NCBI GenBank assembly: GCA_019279435.1
Contig: JAAALK010000082.1
Span: 77,224,989-77,288,988, forward strand
Length of the DNA: 64,000 nucleotides
Reading direction: 5' to 3'
Origin: Zizania palustris
Lineage: Eukaryota > Streptophyta > Magnoliopsida > Poales > Poaceae
Shown: in pieces, positions 31,962 to 42,919 of the stretch
Position numbering within the stretch: the first letter of the stretch is position 1
Layout: each line of letters starts with the position of its first letter
Translations under genes and position numbers: made by a program
The notes under the pieces: generated by a model
The model's database searches: none
Told to the model about the DNA's origin: nothing
Seen by the model: the letters and a program-made list of their open reading frames with translations, nothing else

Positions 31962-34557
31962 CTTAAGAAAAATATTAGTCCACAGCAAGTTCACAGCAAG
32001 TTCACAAAATTCTTCTGTATATTTCTTGCACAAAACAATGAGTACACATATGTTGAATCAATCTTCAAGGATCAACAAATTTAAAACAAAACTATACAGC
32101 TGACAATTCAGAAAACCACTACTTGAGAAACTGAAACAAACTGGATAATGAATAGTTATAATTTTTGAAACAGATTCATTTTGAAATTGTTCAACAACTA
32201 CTTCAACTCAGATGTCTTCAAGACTGTTTCAAACTTAAACATTGTATCTAATTATTCAGAAACACAACATGAAGGATGAAGCATTACTTTAAACAAACTA
32301 TGACTATTGGTACAAGAAGAAATCAGATGTAGCAGAAAACTTGTATAACCTGAAAGGTTCAGACAAAAATTCTGTACAAAACACAAAAAACTTGAAGGAT
32401 GATCCTAACCAGATTCAGAAATATGAACAACAATGCTTCAATTCATAAGTTGTAAAGAAGAATAAAAATGACTTCAGGTAAGATTTGACAAGAATCTAAT
32501 ACAATAGAGTTAAAAGATCAAGCTACAGCTGATTCAGTAGATTTGTCACCAAAAGACAGAGCTCTTTTAAGCTCTTTTAAATCAGAAGATGTACAATATT
32601 CTGCTCAGAAACAACTAAAATATTAAGTCTAATGATTAACCAAGAATCAATTCAAAATCACAACAATTGACAACTGATGGTAAACAGTAAAACCAGCAAA
32701 ACAGACATTAGTACAGCTCAAACAGAGACAAGTATACATTCTGTAATTGTTCCAGATTTAATGTAGAAACTATTCAAGAAGTAAATCTGAAAGAACTATT
32801 AAGTTCAGCCCATAGGAATAATTGATTTGGATTCAAACTATACGCCAGACAAAAGTAATCAGAAACTGCATAAGCTCTAGATATTTCCAATCACTATTTC
32901 AGATCTGATAATAGTTTGCAGTTTCAGACATTAACCTCAAAACAGAATTGCAGAGCAATTCAAATTGAATTCAACTGAAAATACAAGTTCTGAAACTATA
33001 TAGATGATGAAAAATAACTTCACAAATTTTGATTTGAATTCTTTTTGAGTTAAACAACTTCAATCACAAAATGGCACTACTTACATTCAAGTCTGAATAT
33101 ACAACAAGTTCTGAAACAACTAGATAATGAACAGTGATCTGATAGAACTCTCAGAATACCAAGTTTCAATTCAAATAAATTCAAACAGCAATTAACACTG
33201 AAAACAGATTTCTGATATTTCACTTTACTGCTGTCCACCGGAATATACTCTCAGCAAAACACATAATGGATCAGATGTAAAAACCTTCAAGAAGTCTGAA
33301 CCATTTCAGAAACATTCTGCAACACACACAATCTGGACAGAACCACTAATCAGAAAATAAATGTCTCTGAATCATTAAAATTTGATTCTTACTCTAAAAT
33401 AACTTGATCATCATTCAACCATGATATTACTCAAGAAACACATCAAGAATCAGACAACATGATGATGTGCAGTTGAATCAACATTTTATCAAACATGTAG
33501 AGGGCTAAACCAAAAACTAAAACAATTTCTTTAGATTATTTTTCAGAGTTGTGATGCCTCTTTTGATCAACGACAAAAGTTGTATAAATCTCAACATCAA
33601 GTTCTACAGTAAAATCAACAGAAAATGCATCACAAAATTAAATTCACTACTGAAAACATACCTACGCCCAGACTGTTCTGTTCATCCAGATTTCCTGTAG
33701 CAGTGTCGGATTATGAACAGTATTGATGACTAGATGCAAAGCAGCAGTAAATTTTTGAAGTAAATATTTTTGGTTCAGCAAAAAGAACAGCCAAAAATCC
33801 CCCACCTACGTTCCCATGGATATGGTCCTCTATTTATAGTCAAATCATGCGGGTATTTTCTGAAAAGAACCCTCTAGAATTAAAAAATTACACAAAGGTC
33901 CTATTCCTTGTAATATATTTTCAGAATTAAGAAATTCTGAAAAATATACCAAAGGAGTACAATTACTCTATACTCACAACTTTTTATTACATATTGACTC
34001 AAAGTAAAAAGGACTCCAAACTATTGAAATCAACAAAACTAGATTTGTGATGGTTTTCAGCAAAAACTGACAAAGCATCTCAACCCTTCGACTCGTGACA
34101 TCGCTTTGCGACTCCGAGCGCCAGCAAGCCACTTCCGCTCTCGATCCCCTCGAGCCGCCTGAATGCTTGCCCTAGCCTCCCTCTCGCAGACTCAGTCTTC
34201 ACGCCGTCGCAATCAACCGTCCGTCCAAGTCTTGCTTGGTTTCTTCATGCACTCTTGAGATCTTCTCCCACTTCGCCCAGCCTCCCTGATCCTCCGGCAT
34301 CGAGCTCCCCGCTTGGCCCTTGATCACTCGCCATCAACAGTCGGTCAGCATCTCCACCCTGCACATACAAGATAAGCAAAAACAAGAACGCGACGCACCA
34401 CTGAAACCTCGGCAACCACTCCTCAATTCTACACTGAACCCCTCCATGCACCCAAACCACTCTCAACCACTCAACCGCTCAAACGCTTATCCTTGTCAAT
34501 CACTCATCATCCAGACCGAAACCACCCTTGGTTTCACAGCCTGTTTTCGTCGAACAA
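31962..34557 (-). repeat. Minus-oriented LTR-like block of unknown element
   Basis: No gene is visible. From 31962 to 33800 it is AT-rich with recurrent words such as TTCAGAAAC and CAACTGAAA. A minus-strand TATA (CTATAAATAGAGGACC, 33824-33839) and the word AAAACTGACAAAGCATC at about 34061-34079 line up in order with the C3 LTR (TATA near 40968-40975, the same word near 41224-41241). I infer a diverged LTR of a C3/C4-like element in minus orientation. Neither edge is defined. Confidence 0.4.
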
Positions 34558-34620
34558 TTGTTATCAGGGAAGGTTAAGATCACCAGTTGACCTTAACCAG
34601 TTTTGTGATCATTTGGCGAC

Positions 34621-35287
34621 ATGGACATAGTCAGTAAAATTCCTCTATTAGATGGAACTGACTTTTCTTACTATAAGGTTCGCATGGAGGCTTATTTTCT
34701 AAGCCAAGGAAGTGCGGTTTGAGAGATTGTGGACTCAAAATATATAATTCCTAAGACCTGCACTACTAAGGTGAAGAAACAATAGTATGAGAGCAACAAC
34801 AAAGCTAAAAATATATTGTTTAAAAGCCTGAGTAGTAGCGAATTTGATCGAATCCAGCATCTCAAGACTGCTAGGGAAATTTGGTCCACGCAACTATTTT
34901 TCATGAGGGCTCTGCATAGATCAAGGCTAGGCACTAGAGCACATACAATAATCTACAGTATCAACTATTTGTGTAAAGTCCTGGCGAATCTATAGATGTC
35001 ATGTTTTCTCGCTTTGATGCGATAGTGAGTAATTTGCGCTCCATAGGCACGCTTGCTTATTCTAACCACGATAGAGCTATCAAGCTTCTCTATGCTCTTG
35101 ATCCTAGCATATGGGAGGTGAAGATATCCAGTATTAACGAGTCTGTAGGTTATGACACATTAAGCTATGATGAGCTCTTTAGAAAGCTCAAGTCCATAGA
35201 GATTGCCAAGGCATCTCTTGCAGGGCATATAATCACTTTGCCTCCTCCTATGGCACTATTTTCTAGTGAAGGATATGCACAAGAAAA
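34621..35287 (+). pseudogene. Copia gag fragment
   Basis: ATG at 34621 opens a copia gag N terminus (LLDGTDFSYYKVRMEAYFLS) with several stops. The 35001-35312 frame continues the gag core (IKLLYALDPSIWEVKISSIN). It resembles the C4 gag at 49900-50480. A degraded PBS-like GTTATCAGGGA lies at 34560. It is cut at about 35287 by the next LTR. Confidence 0.65.
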
Positions 35288-36086
35288 TTCGATGGATCGG
35301 AAGTTCCGATAGTAAGTATCGGAAGTTTTGGTTATTTTCTAGTCTCGATACAGAGAGCAATTGTTGCTTCGGAAGTTCTGATATGGTATCGGATGTTCCA
35401 ATGAGCCAGAAGTTCTGATTCGGAATTGGGGAATTTTGTACTGATCGGAAGTTCTGGTATGGTATCGGATGTTTCGAGGTGGGCGATAACAGATTAGATT
35501 TGTTCCGTGTCGTACTATATCAGGAGACCAAAAATACCCTGTTGAAAGTTCTGATACAGGATCATAAGATCCAACGTGGGCAAACAGATTGGATCTGTTA
35601 TGGTTTTTAGGGTTTCGTGATAAGCACGACCCAGGGGCCCTCAACCCTATATAAGGAGAGGAGGAGGATGTCTTGGGTACACCAATAAGCCTAGAATAGA
35701 TCTAGCCACCCAAGAGTTCTCTCCTCCTCTTCTTGATCTCAAACGTTGAGTTCAAGGATCCCCGTCTCTCATGTGCACTGATAGCATGCTGCAGTGGGAG
35801 GTACTCCATACCTGTATGTGTGGACTTTGTGGAGGCGTTGCTCCAATAGCGATGCTCATGAATGTCTACATGCGAATGACTACGTCGTCTTCATCGATTG
35901 GATCGGTGAAGGACAACAACGATGCAGCGAGGAGAGGCTAGACGCGCTACTCCAACATCTTCTTCCGCTGCACCTAGCACGTTGTGTGCTAGAAGGTACC
36001 GATCTATGATCTCACGCGCGCATCAGCCTAGGGCCATAGGGTGGATTTTTTGAATTTGCCGGCTAGCGTAGCTCCCCTTTTCCCCA
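35288..36086 (+). repeat. LTR-like block with GGAAGTTCC palindromes
   Basis: A plus-strand TATA (CTATATAAGG at about 35647-35656) and a PBS-like TGGTGTCAGAGCC at 36091 put the right edge near CCCCA at 36086. The left edge is approximate. Palindromes of the form ATCGGAA-G-TTCCGAT are clustered at 35288-35480. Confidence 0.55.
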
Positions 36087-36090
36087 ATAG

Positions 36091-37255
36091 TGGTGTCAGA
36101 GCCTACGTGCGTAGTGTTCAATCTGGATCCCTCGTGTGTAGAGATACATGGTGGAAAAATAGATTAGATCTGTTTTTGTCCACGGTAGATCGGAAGTTCC
36201 GATGTGATCGGAAGTTCTGATGGCGTATCGGAAGTTCCGATACTGATCGGATGTCCCGATGTCGAATAATGATTCGATACAGATGGCAATTGTTGCGATG
36301 CAGGATTCCGATATCGATCGGAATTTCGGAGAGATCGGAAGTTCCGATGCTAGATCAGAAGTTCCGACCTGTGCAATTTTGAAAAATTGAGCTTACTGAC
36401 CCATGTTTTTTAGATCCAAAATCCAGTCATTTGTAGATTGCTCACCTAACTTTGTTTTGCAGAGAATGTCATTTGTAGATGCATGCAATGAATGTAAATT
36501 AAATATGGCCTTCGTGTCATGGTGACTTACAGCCCAAGGCTGATGTAAAATTCATTACGGCTTGCATGTCGTTTCCACGGTGCTTCGGCCCATGTAACTA
36601 GTATAACCTATGCGAGATGGCCTGGTACTCTTCATGAAGGCCGAGAGCACGCAATCGATGACGGGAGCCATGGAGATCGCTGTGTGAAGGAGGCCATGCT
36701 ATGTTACATTTAATATGATTGCCTATGATGGTTTCTTATGTTCCTGTTATTCTATTCTTGCATGTTTCGTGTGCGCTAGGGACGTTATGATGCTAGAGTT
36801 GTTTTCCCTCAGAAAATTAACTTTTGATGCTCTTCCCAATAGCTGCACACACCAGGGTTCGTTCTCATCGATAGTGGGTCTTCCAAAGCAGGGTGCTATC
36901 TTTTATCTCGACCAATTGGGGCAGAAGTCGAACTTCTGCATGCATAGTGTTGGTTCACTTGACGAGAATATCAAAATGGTTTTGGGCCTTGGAGCATAGG
37001 AGTTGGGGTCGAGCATTTGATGCTTCTCCAACGAAAAGATTCACATACAATGTGATTAGCAAGGAGTTGCTTACCTATGTCAACTAGCTTCTAGCAGTGA
37101 TGCCAAAGCTCACTAGGAGATAGCATGACCATGGATCTTGCACCACTATTAGTCATGAGAGGCAAAGTGACTGGTTTAGATAGTGGAACATCTTTTATTG
37201 GATAGAAGATAAACATTGCATAGTGCTAAACCTCGCATTTAATCTTTTGTAGATC
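36091..37255 (+). other. PBS-like site, palindromic leader and unassigned spacer
   Basis: TGGTGTCAGAGCC (36091-36103) differs by one base from the Met-tRNA site. At 36185-36385 the ATCGGAAGTTCCGAT motif recurs at least six times with variants. From 36400 to 37255 I see no convincing coding region; the frame at 36715-36999 has no recognised motif. Confidence 0.5.
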
Positions 37256-37710
37256 ATGGCACCTACTACATCTACTGTTAAGAACACTCCAGTTTTTAAT
37301 TTGTGATCTATTCTTGAATGAGATAAATTGTCTAGGACAAACTTTATGGATTGGTATCGAAACATGAGAATTGTTCTCAAGCAAGAGAAAATGGATTATG
37401 TTCTGGAGGTACCTCACCCTAAATAACCAAGAGAGGATGCTTCTGCAGCAGATAAGCATGCTTATGAGAAGCATGCTAGTGATTTCGTGGATGTCAGTTG
37501 CCTGATGCTTGCCTGCATGTCCTCACAGTTTCAGATACAGTATGAGGAACGTGATGCCTACGATATGATCGTAGGGCTCTAGGGCATGTTTTAGGACCAA
37601 GCAAGGGTAAAAAGATGCAATGTGTCTAAATGTTTGTTTGGTAGCAGGCTGGCTGAAGGGAGCCCAGTGAGCCCTCACATGATCAAGATGATTGGTTGCA
37701 TAGAGGTGAA
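37256..37710 (+). pseudogene. Copia gag fragment of a second element
   Basis: ATG at 37256 (MAPTTSTVKNTPVF), then the gag core FMDWYRNMRIVLKQEKMDYV and, further on, GSRLAEGSPVSPHMIKMIGC, with several in-frame stops. The family differs from the 34621 fragment. It breaks off near 37710, where a deletion joins it to integrase. Confidence 0.65.
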
Positions 37711-37775
37711 TATTTGAGCCCTCACAATGTGTCTAATTTCTACGATTGGATCGTGGGGGTGAATATTTGAGCCAT

Positions 37776-39279
37776 GGGTTTAGTGATCATCTGAAGCCGT
37801 GTGGAATTGTTCCACAACTGATTCCACCCAGCACACCTCAATGGAATGGGGTGTCATAGAGGAGAAACCGTACTTTGTTGGACATGGTGCGGTCCATGAT
37901 GAGTTACACTGATCTTCCATTATCCTTTTGTGGTGACGCTCTAGAAATCATAGCTTTCACGATTAATAGAGTTCCATCTAAGTTAGTAGAGAAGACACCA
38001 TATGAGATGTGGTCTGGAAGGCGTCCAAGTTTATCTTTTCTAAAGATTTGGGGATGTGAGGTGTATGTCAAAAATATGACGTATGACAAGCTCGGTCCTA
38101 AGTCTGACAAGTGCTTCTTTGTGGGGTATCCTACGGAAACCAAAGGATACTATTTTTTTAATAAAGAGGAGGGAAAAGTGTTTGTCGCTCGAAACAGTGT
38201 GTTCCTTGAGAAAGAGTTTCTCTCAAAAGGAGTTAGTGGGAGGACTGTGCATCTCGAAGAGGTTCGAGAGCCACTAGAAAGTGTTTTCAAATCCCATTGA
38301 GCCAGAGAAGGAGGTGCAAGATTTTGCAGACCCTGTTATGGATGCGCCAGCCCCATGGAGGTCTGGTAGAGTAGTCCATGCGCTAGAGAGGTACATGTTC
38401 TTGACCACTGGGCATCGCAACGTGTTGTTGTTGGACAATGATGAGCCCAAGACCTATGCGGAAGTAGTGATGGGACCAGACTCTGAGAAATGGCTTGGAG
38501 CCATTGGATCCGAGTTGGAGTCCATGCGTGTCAATCAAGTTTGCAACTTGGTTGATCCACCTGATGGCATAAAAACTATTGAGTGTGAATGGATCTTCAA
38601 GAAAAAGATAGACATTGATGGAAATGTTCACATCTGTAAGGCACGATTGGGGGCGAAAGGATTCAGACAGATTCAAGGTGTTGACTATGATGAAACGTTT
38701 TCGCCCGTTGCTATGCTTAAGTCTATTCGGATCATCCTAGCTATTACCGCATTTTATGATTATGAGAAATGGCAAATGGATGTCAAGATGACTTTTTTAA
38801 ATGGAAACCTAAGTGAGGATGTGTATATGACATAGCCTAAAGGTCTTGACGGTTCGGGGAATGCTGGGGAAGTTTGTAAGTTGTAAAGTCCATTTATGGA
38901 TTGAAACAAGCTTCTCGGAGTTGGAATCTTCGTTTTGATGAGATAGTCAAAGGGTTTGGCTTCATCAAGAACGAAGAAGAGCCTTGTGTTTACAAAAAGG
39001 CTAGTGGGAGCTCACTTGTGTTTTTGGTCCTATATGTGGATGACATATTGTTGATCGGAAATGACATTCCTTTGTTGAATGCTATCAAGACTTCACTGAA
39101 AATTAGTTTTTTGATGAAAGATCTTGAAGAGGAAGCATACCTTTTGGGAATAAAGATCTATAGAGATAGATCAAAACAGTTAATTGAATTAAGACAAAGT
39201 ATGGACATTGACAAGGTTTTGAAACGGTTGAAAATGCAAAATTCCAAGAAGTGTTTTCTGCTGATGTCATATGCTCCAT
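37776..39279 (+). pseudogene. Copia integrase-RT fragment
   Basis: It starts inside integrase (FSDHLKPCGIVPQLIPPS). The codon at the catalytic glutamate position before RRNRTLLDM is TAG (37857-37859). The integrase C terminus follows to 38276 (PYEMWSGRRPSLSFLKIWGC). After a frameshift comes the RT (38281-38835: WIFKKKIDIDGNVHICKARL), and after stops the catalytic LYVDDILLIGND (about 39029-39064). It is cut at 39279 by the C3 LTR and the remainder is not found on the other side of C3. Inactive. Confidence 0.78.
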
Positions 39280-41568
39280 TGTACGACCGAAAGTAGCGAC
39301 CAGAGGGGGGTGAATGGGCGCCTAAAAAATTCTTACGAATCAATGACCTACTCACAACCCCCAACGCACCTCAACAAACCAGCAGAAAGACAACTCTAAA
39401 GTGCTAAAAATAATCTAGCCTAAAAACAACCGGTGTCCAAATTAAGAAGACAACAACACAATGTTGAAAGGCAGATTAGGAAATCATTCAAGACATGAGT
39501 ATTCAAGCTTCATAGGTGTAAATCATCACATGAAATTAATCTAAGTACGCGTGAAACGAGAGAAGATCTTACTGTTCAAAGTTGTCTCCAGTTCGATACT
39601 TGTCGAAGCCTGTTCAAAGTCCTCGTGTGAAGCTTGCAGCTTATTAGCAAAGTTAGGCTTCGGTTCGAAGCCTGTTCGAAGAAGTCAAACGAAGTATGCA
39701 AGCTATCCTTGTGCTAAGTCCGATTCGGAGGGTGACTCCGCACAAAAATCCAGATTGCTGAAGCAGCGAAGCCTACTTCGAAATCATCAAGAGAAAGCTG
39801 TAGTCATGGATGTCGGAGTCTTCCCGAAGCCTCAGCTGCTAGCTCCGAATCTCACCCTCTGAAAGCAAAGTCTGCTGAGCACCTTCGCTCACGAAGCTCC
39901 GAACCACTCACCTGAAGACCTTTGGTCTGAACGAGGCTCCACCGAAGGTCTACCGAAGCCTTTTTTCGAATTCTGCGTGATGAATCAAAACGTGACAGCG
40001 AGGTATACTTCGAAATAAAAATGTGTGATGTTACAAGGCTTCTCTGCCTACAACTGAAATGGCTGCTACCAGATAGCTTGCCGGGCCCACAAAGTGCTAG
40101 GACAAAAAATGTAGATTCCGTATGCTAGCTGCTTGATCTCTCACGTATGCAAGCATTGCGCTGCTTTTGCAGTGTTGAGAAATGAGAAAAAGCAATGTAG
40201 CTACTACAGGGCTACTCGAAGAACAGTGATGTAGCTACAGGGCTGCACACATTGTTCAAGATCCAAAGGACAAAAAAAACAACTAGTATTGCTAGAAACC
40301 AGCTGAAGACAAACACATACACGCCACAACTAATCCGCAATGGCTCAGCCTAGCTAGGCTGAAGAACCTCTGCCCCTAGGAAATCATGCGCTAGCTGCAT
40401 GCATGCGCCAGGCTATGTCAAGACTAGAAAACATGTAGTAGGCTGCTGAATCTAGAGCTTCTAGGTAAATGCGGATGCACCAGGGCAGCAACAAACTAAA
40501 AAGCAGGTCCGACGCAAGCCTATTCCTTAGATGGCGCAGAGACATATCATAGCACTCAAGAGCATCAAACACTTAGATTAAGTACTCTGATGGGACAAAC
40601 ATGGCAGCAAAAGATTTAAGCCTTCAGAAGACCAAACGCAGAGGATAATAAATATGTTGTACCGAATAAACAAAGAAAGAACACAACAATATCCAGTGTA
40701 TTCGAACTCACACATGCTAGCCTGATAAACACACTGCTCAACATGGCTACAAGCCGCTCCCTTCCCGATGCGCACGATAAAATACCTCGAGATTGGAGTA
40801 AAAAACTTGTTTAGAAGATCCCTTGAACACTATCAATGCGATTTCAGTAGGTCTCGTAATGAACAGGGAAAGCCCGAATGCGGCGCCACACAAAAACAGG
40901 GGCATGTGGGATGAACTCTGATTTGTTGATTAAAGTGAGTTGACCCTAACCCTAGGGATTGGGGCCCTATTTATAGGCAGCCCAATAGCCTAGGAAAATA
41001 CCAAAAGACCCTTAGGGTTTTTACAAACGCTGAAATAAAATGGAAAAGACCAAAATGCCCTTAGGATATTTTTACAGACTCGACTGACAGACTGTGGGCC
41101 TAAAGGCAAAATAGTAAACTGGTAAATACAGATGACTTATCCTGAAGCGGAGCTTTTGTAGAGACTACGGCTTCGCCTCAGAACGGTTAGATCCGAGATC
41201 AGCGGTTGCCAGTTTTGCGCCGAAACTGACAAAGCATCCACCGTCTTCGCACCGGGTACCCGGATTGGGCCGGCCCGATTCCGCAGCTCTCTCAGCCCGG
41301 CAATCGCTCGTCGCCCGTGTACCTGAGTCAATCCTTGTCAACAGCCTAGTGTATCCTCTGCTGCTCCTATCTAGCCCATGTACTTGGATTGGGCCAGCCC
41401 GACTTCGCGGCCCCTCTGCCTGACAGTCGCTCGCTGCCCGTGCACCTGAGTCACATGTGGCCTAGACAGAGCAGATCTTCTGTTCTCTTCAGTCCTCTTT
41501 GACTTCCGTTGACAATCACTCATCACATCTAGAGCCATGAGGCCCATACTCTTTAGCATGGCTCCTCA
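39280..41568 (-). repeat. C3 3' LTR (2289 bp)
   Basis: In plus reading it starts TGTACGACCGAAAGTAGCG and ends GGCTCCTCA, the inverse of the C4 LTR ends. The minus-strand TATAAATA (about 40968-40975, in ccctatttataggc) matches the C4 TATA. It contains many TTCGAAG words in 39590-39970, but not the 15-bp array seen in C4. Confidence 0.82.
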
Positions 41569-42919
41569 ATCTCCCCCTTGATGAGTGCATTGTCAACACT
41601 TCTCTTCATCAACTCTCTAGTACCTTTAAACACATGTGGAAACACGAAAACAAAACACAAGAAAACAGAGAAGAAGAAAATAAAATAAAGTTTAACCCTA
41701 ATGACCAAAAGCCGATCAAAGGCAAGAAAACGATCATTATGGTTAACCAAAAATAAACACTCAAATCAAGTGCAATCTCAGAATTATAAGCAAGGATATC
41801 CAAAGAGTAAGGACAAACGGGGCAAAAACTCCCCCTGAAACAAATCCGAGAGAAAGACAAAACTCCCCCTAAACTCTTCGAAAAGAACAAGTAACCCAAA
41901 ATTTCTCCCCCTTTTTGACAATTGGACTCACCAAGCGAGACTGAATGCACTCTAAAGAGACACAGGCTCCCCCTAAAATGCAGCTCCCCCTCGAAATATG
42001 CAATGAATACATCTGGGATGTAGGTGGAGTGTAGAAAGCATGCTTCTTAGATATGATTGACTGCAATTACAACATCTAACAGGTATAGCAAAAGACATAT
42101 TGTCTAAGACACATGGCATGGTCAGTGCAGCAGATGATATCTAAAGAAAGTCATTAGCACGCATTTTTCAATTTTTGCAAAACAAAAGCATCACCACATT
42201 TTCTAGTTGACAAGCAAAGTAAAGCATGAGATGCAAAAGCTAACTAATATCTACCAAGATAAGCTTTTTCCAAAACAAAGTGCTTTAGCAAACTTTTTAT
42301 CTTTTTAATTTTCAGGCTTTTTCCTTTTTCATTTTTGCCAGGGGTTATTTGCATGTCAAACCTTATGCTAACCGACCAAGTCAAGCCTAGGCCAGAACTG
42401 GACCATCAGAAGTTTAAGACATTGGTCTTGGCATACACTACACTGTCCTAGTTCATACCAAAGTGCTATGGTAAGCAGTCCAGAACAATGCATAAAAAGG
42501 CATGGAATTTTTCATTCATTTTTGTTTTTTATCATTTTTATAGCACATTTCCATGTTAAAGCATAAAGATGTCCAAGTTGCATATCTACATCTAAGTGAG
42601 GAACTAGCTACCAGGCATGTAAAAGATAGCGAAAGCACTCAGCCTACACATGCTAGTTACCAAAAGAAATGATGATCATTTTTCAATTTTAAAGCATAAA
42701 AGCCATGCATATGAAAGATATCAGACATATCATGTAAACTGAAGCAAAGCATGATCATTGACAAGTAATCAAAAGCATGTACCAGCTAGAAAAAGTAAAG
42801 CAGATCAATCATATAACAGAAGCAAGCTCAAAGTGTGATATGTGAATATGCATGATATGAACACACACAAAAAGACTCAAGAAAAGAGTAAAGAAGAAAG
42901 AAAATTGACTCAAAATATC
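41569..42919 (-). other. C3 region between pol and 3' LTR, with repeated polypurine tracts
   Basis: No gene is seen. On the plus strand CTCCCCCT-type blocks occur at about 41571-41580, 41829-41837, 41860-41868, 41906-41914, 41968-41975 and 41985-41992. Each is an AGGGGGAG purine tract on the minus strand. The rest, to 42919, is AT-rich spacer collinear with 55260-56220 of C4. Confidence 0.7.

Noticed and set aside
31962..34557. Host gene or promoter in the AT-rich block
   Set aside because: No frame over 100 codons, no exon-like structure, and landmarks shared with a copia LTR.
36868..36885. Protease-like LIDSGSS reading near 36868
   Set aside because: It is isolated, without flanking protease sequence or an open frame, in an otherwise non-coding spacer; probably chance.
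36715..36999. 94-codon frame in the copia leader spacer
   Set aside because: No motif, no similarity to neighbours, and no sign of conservation; treated as chance.
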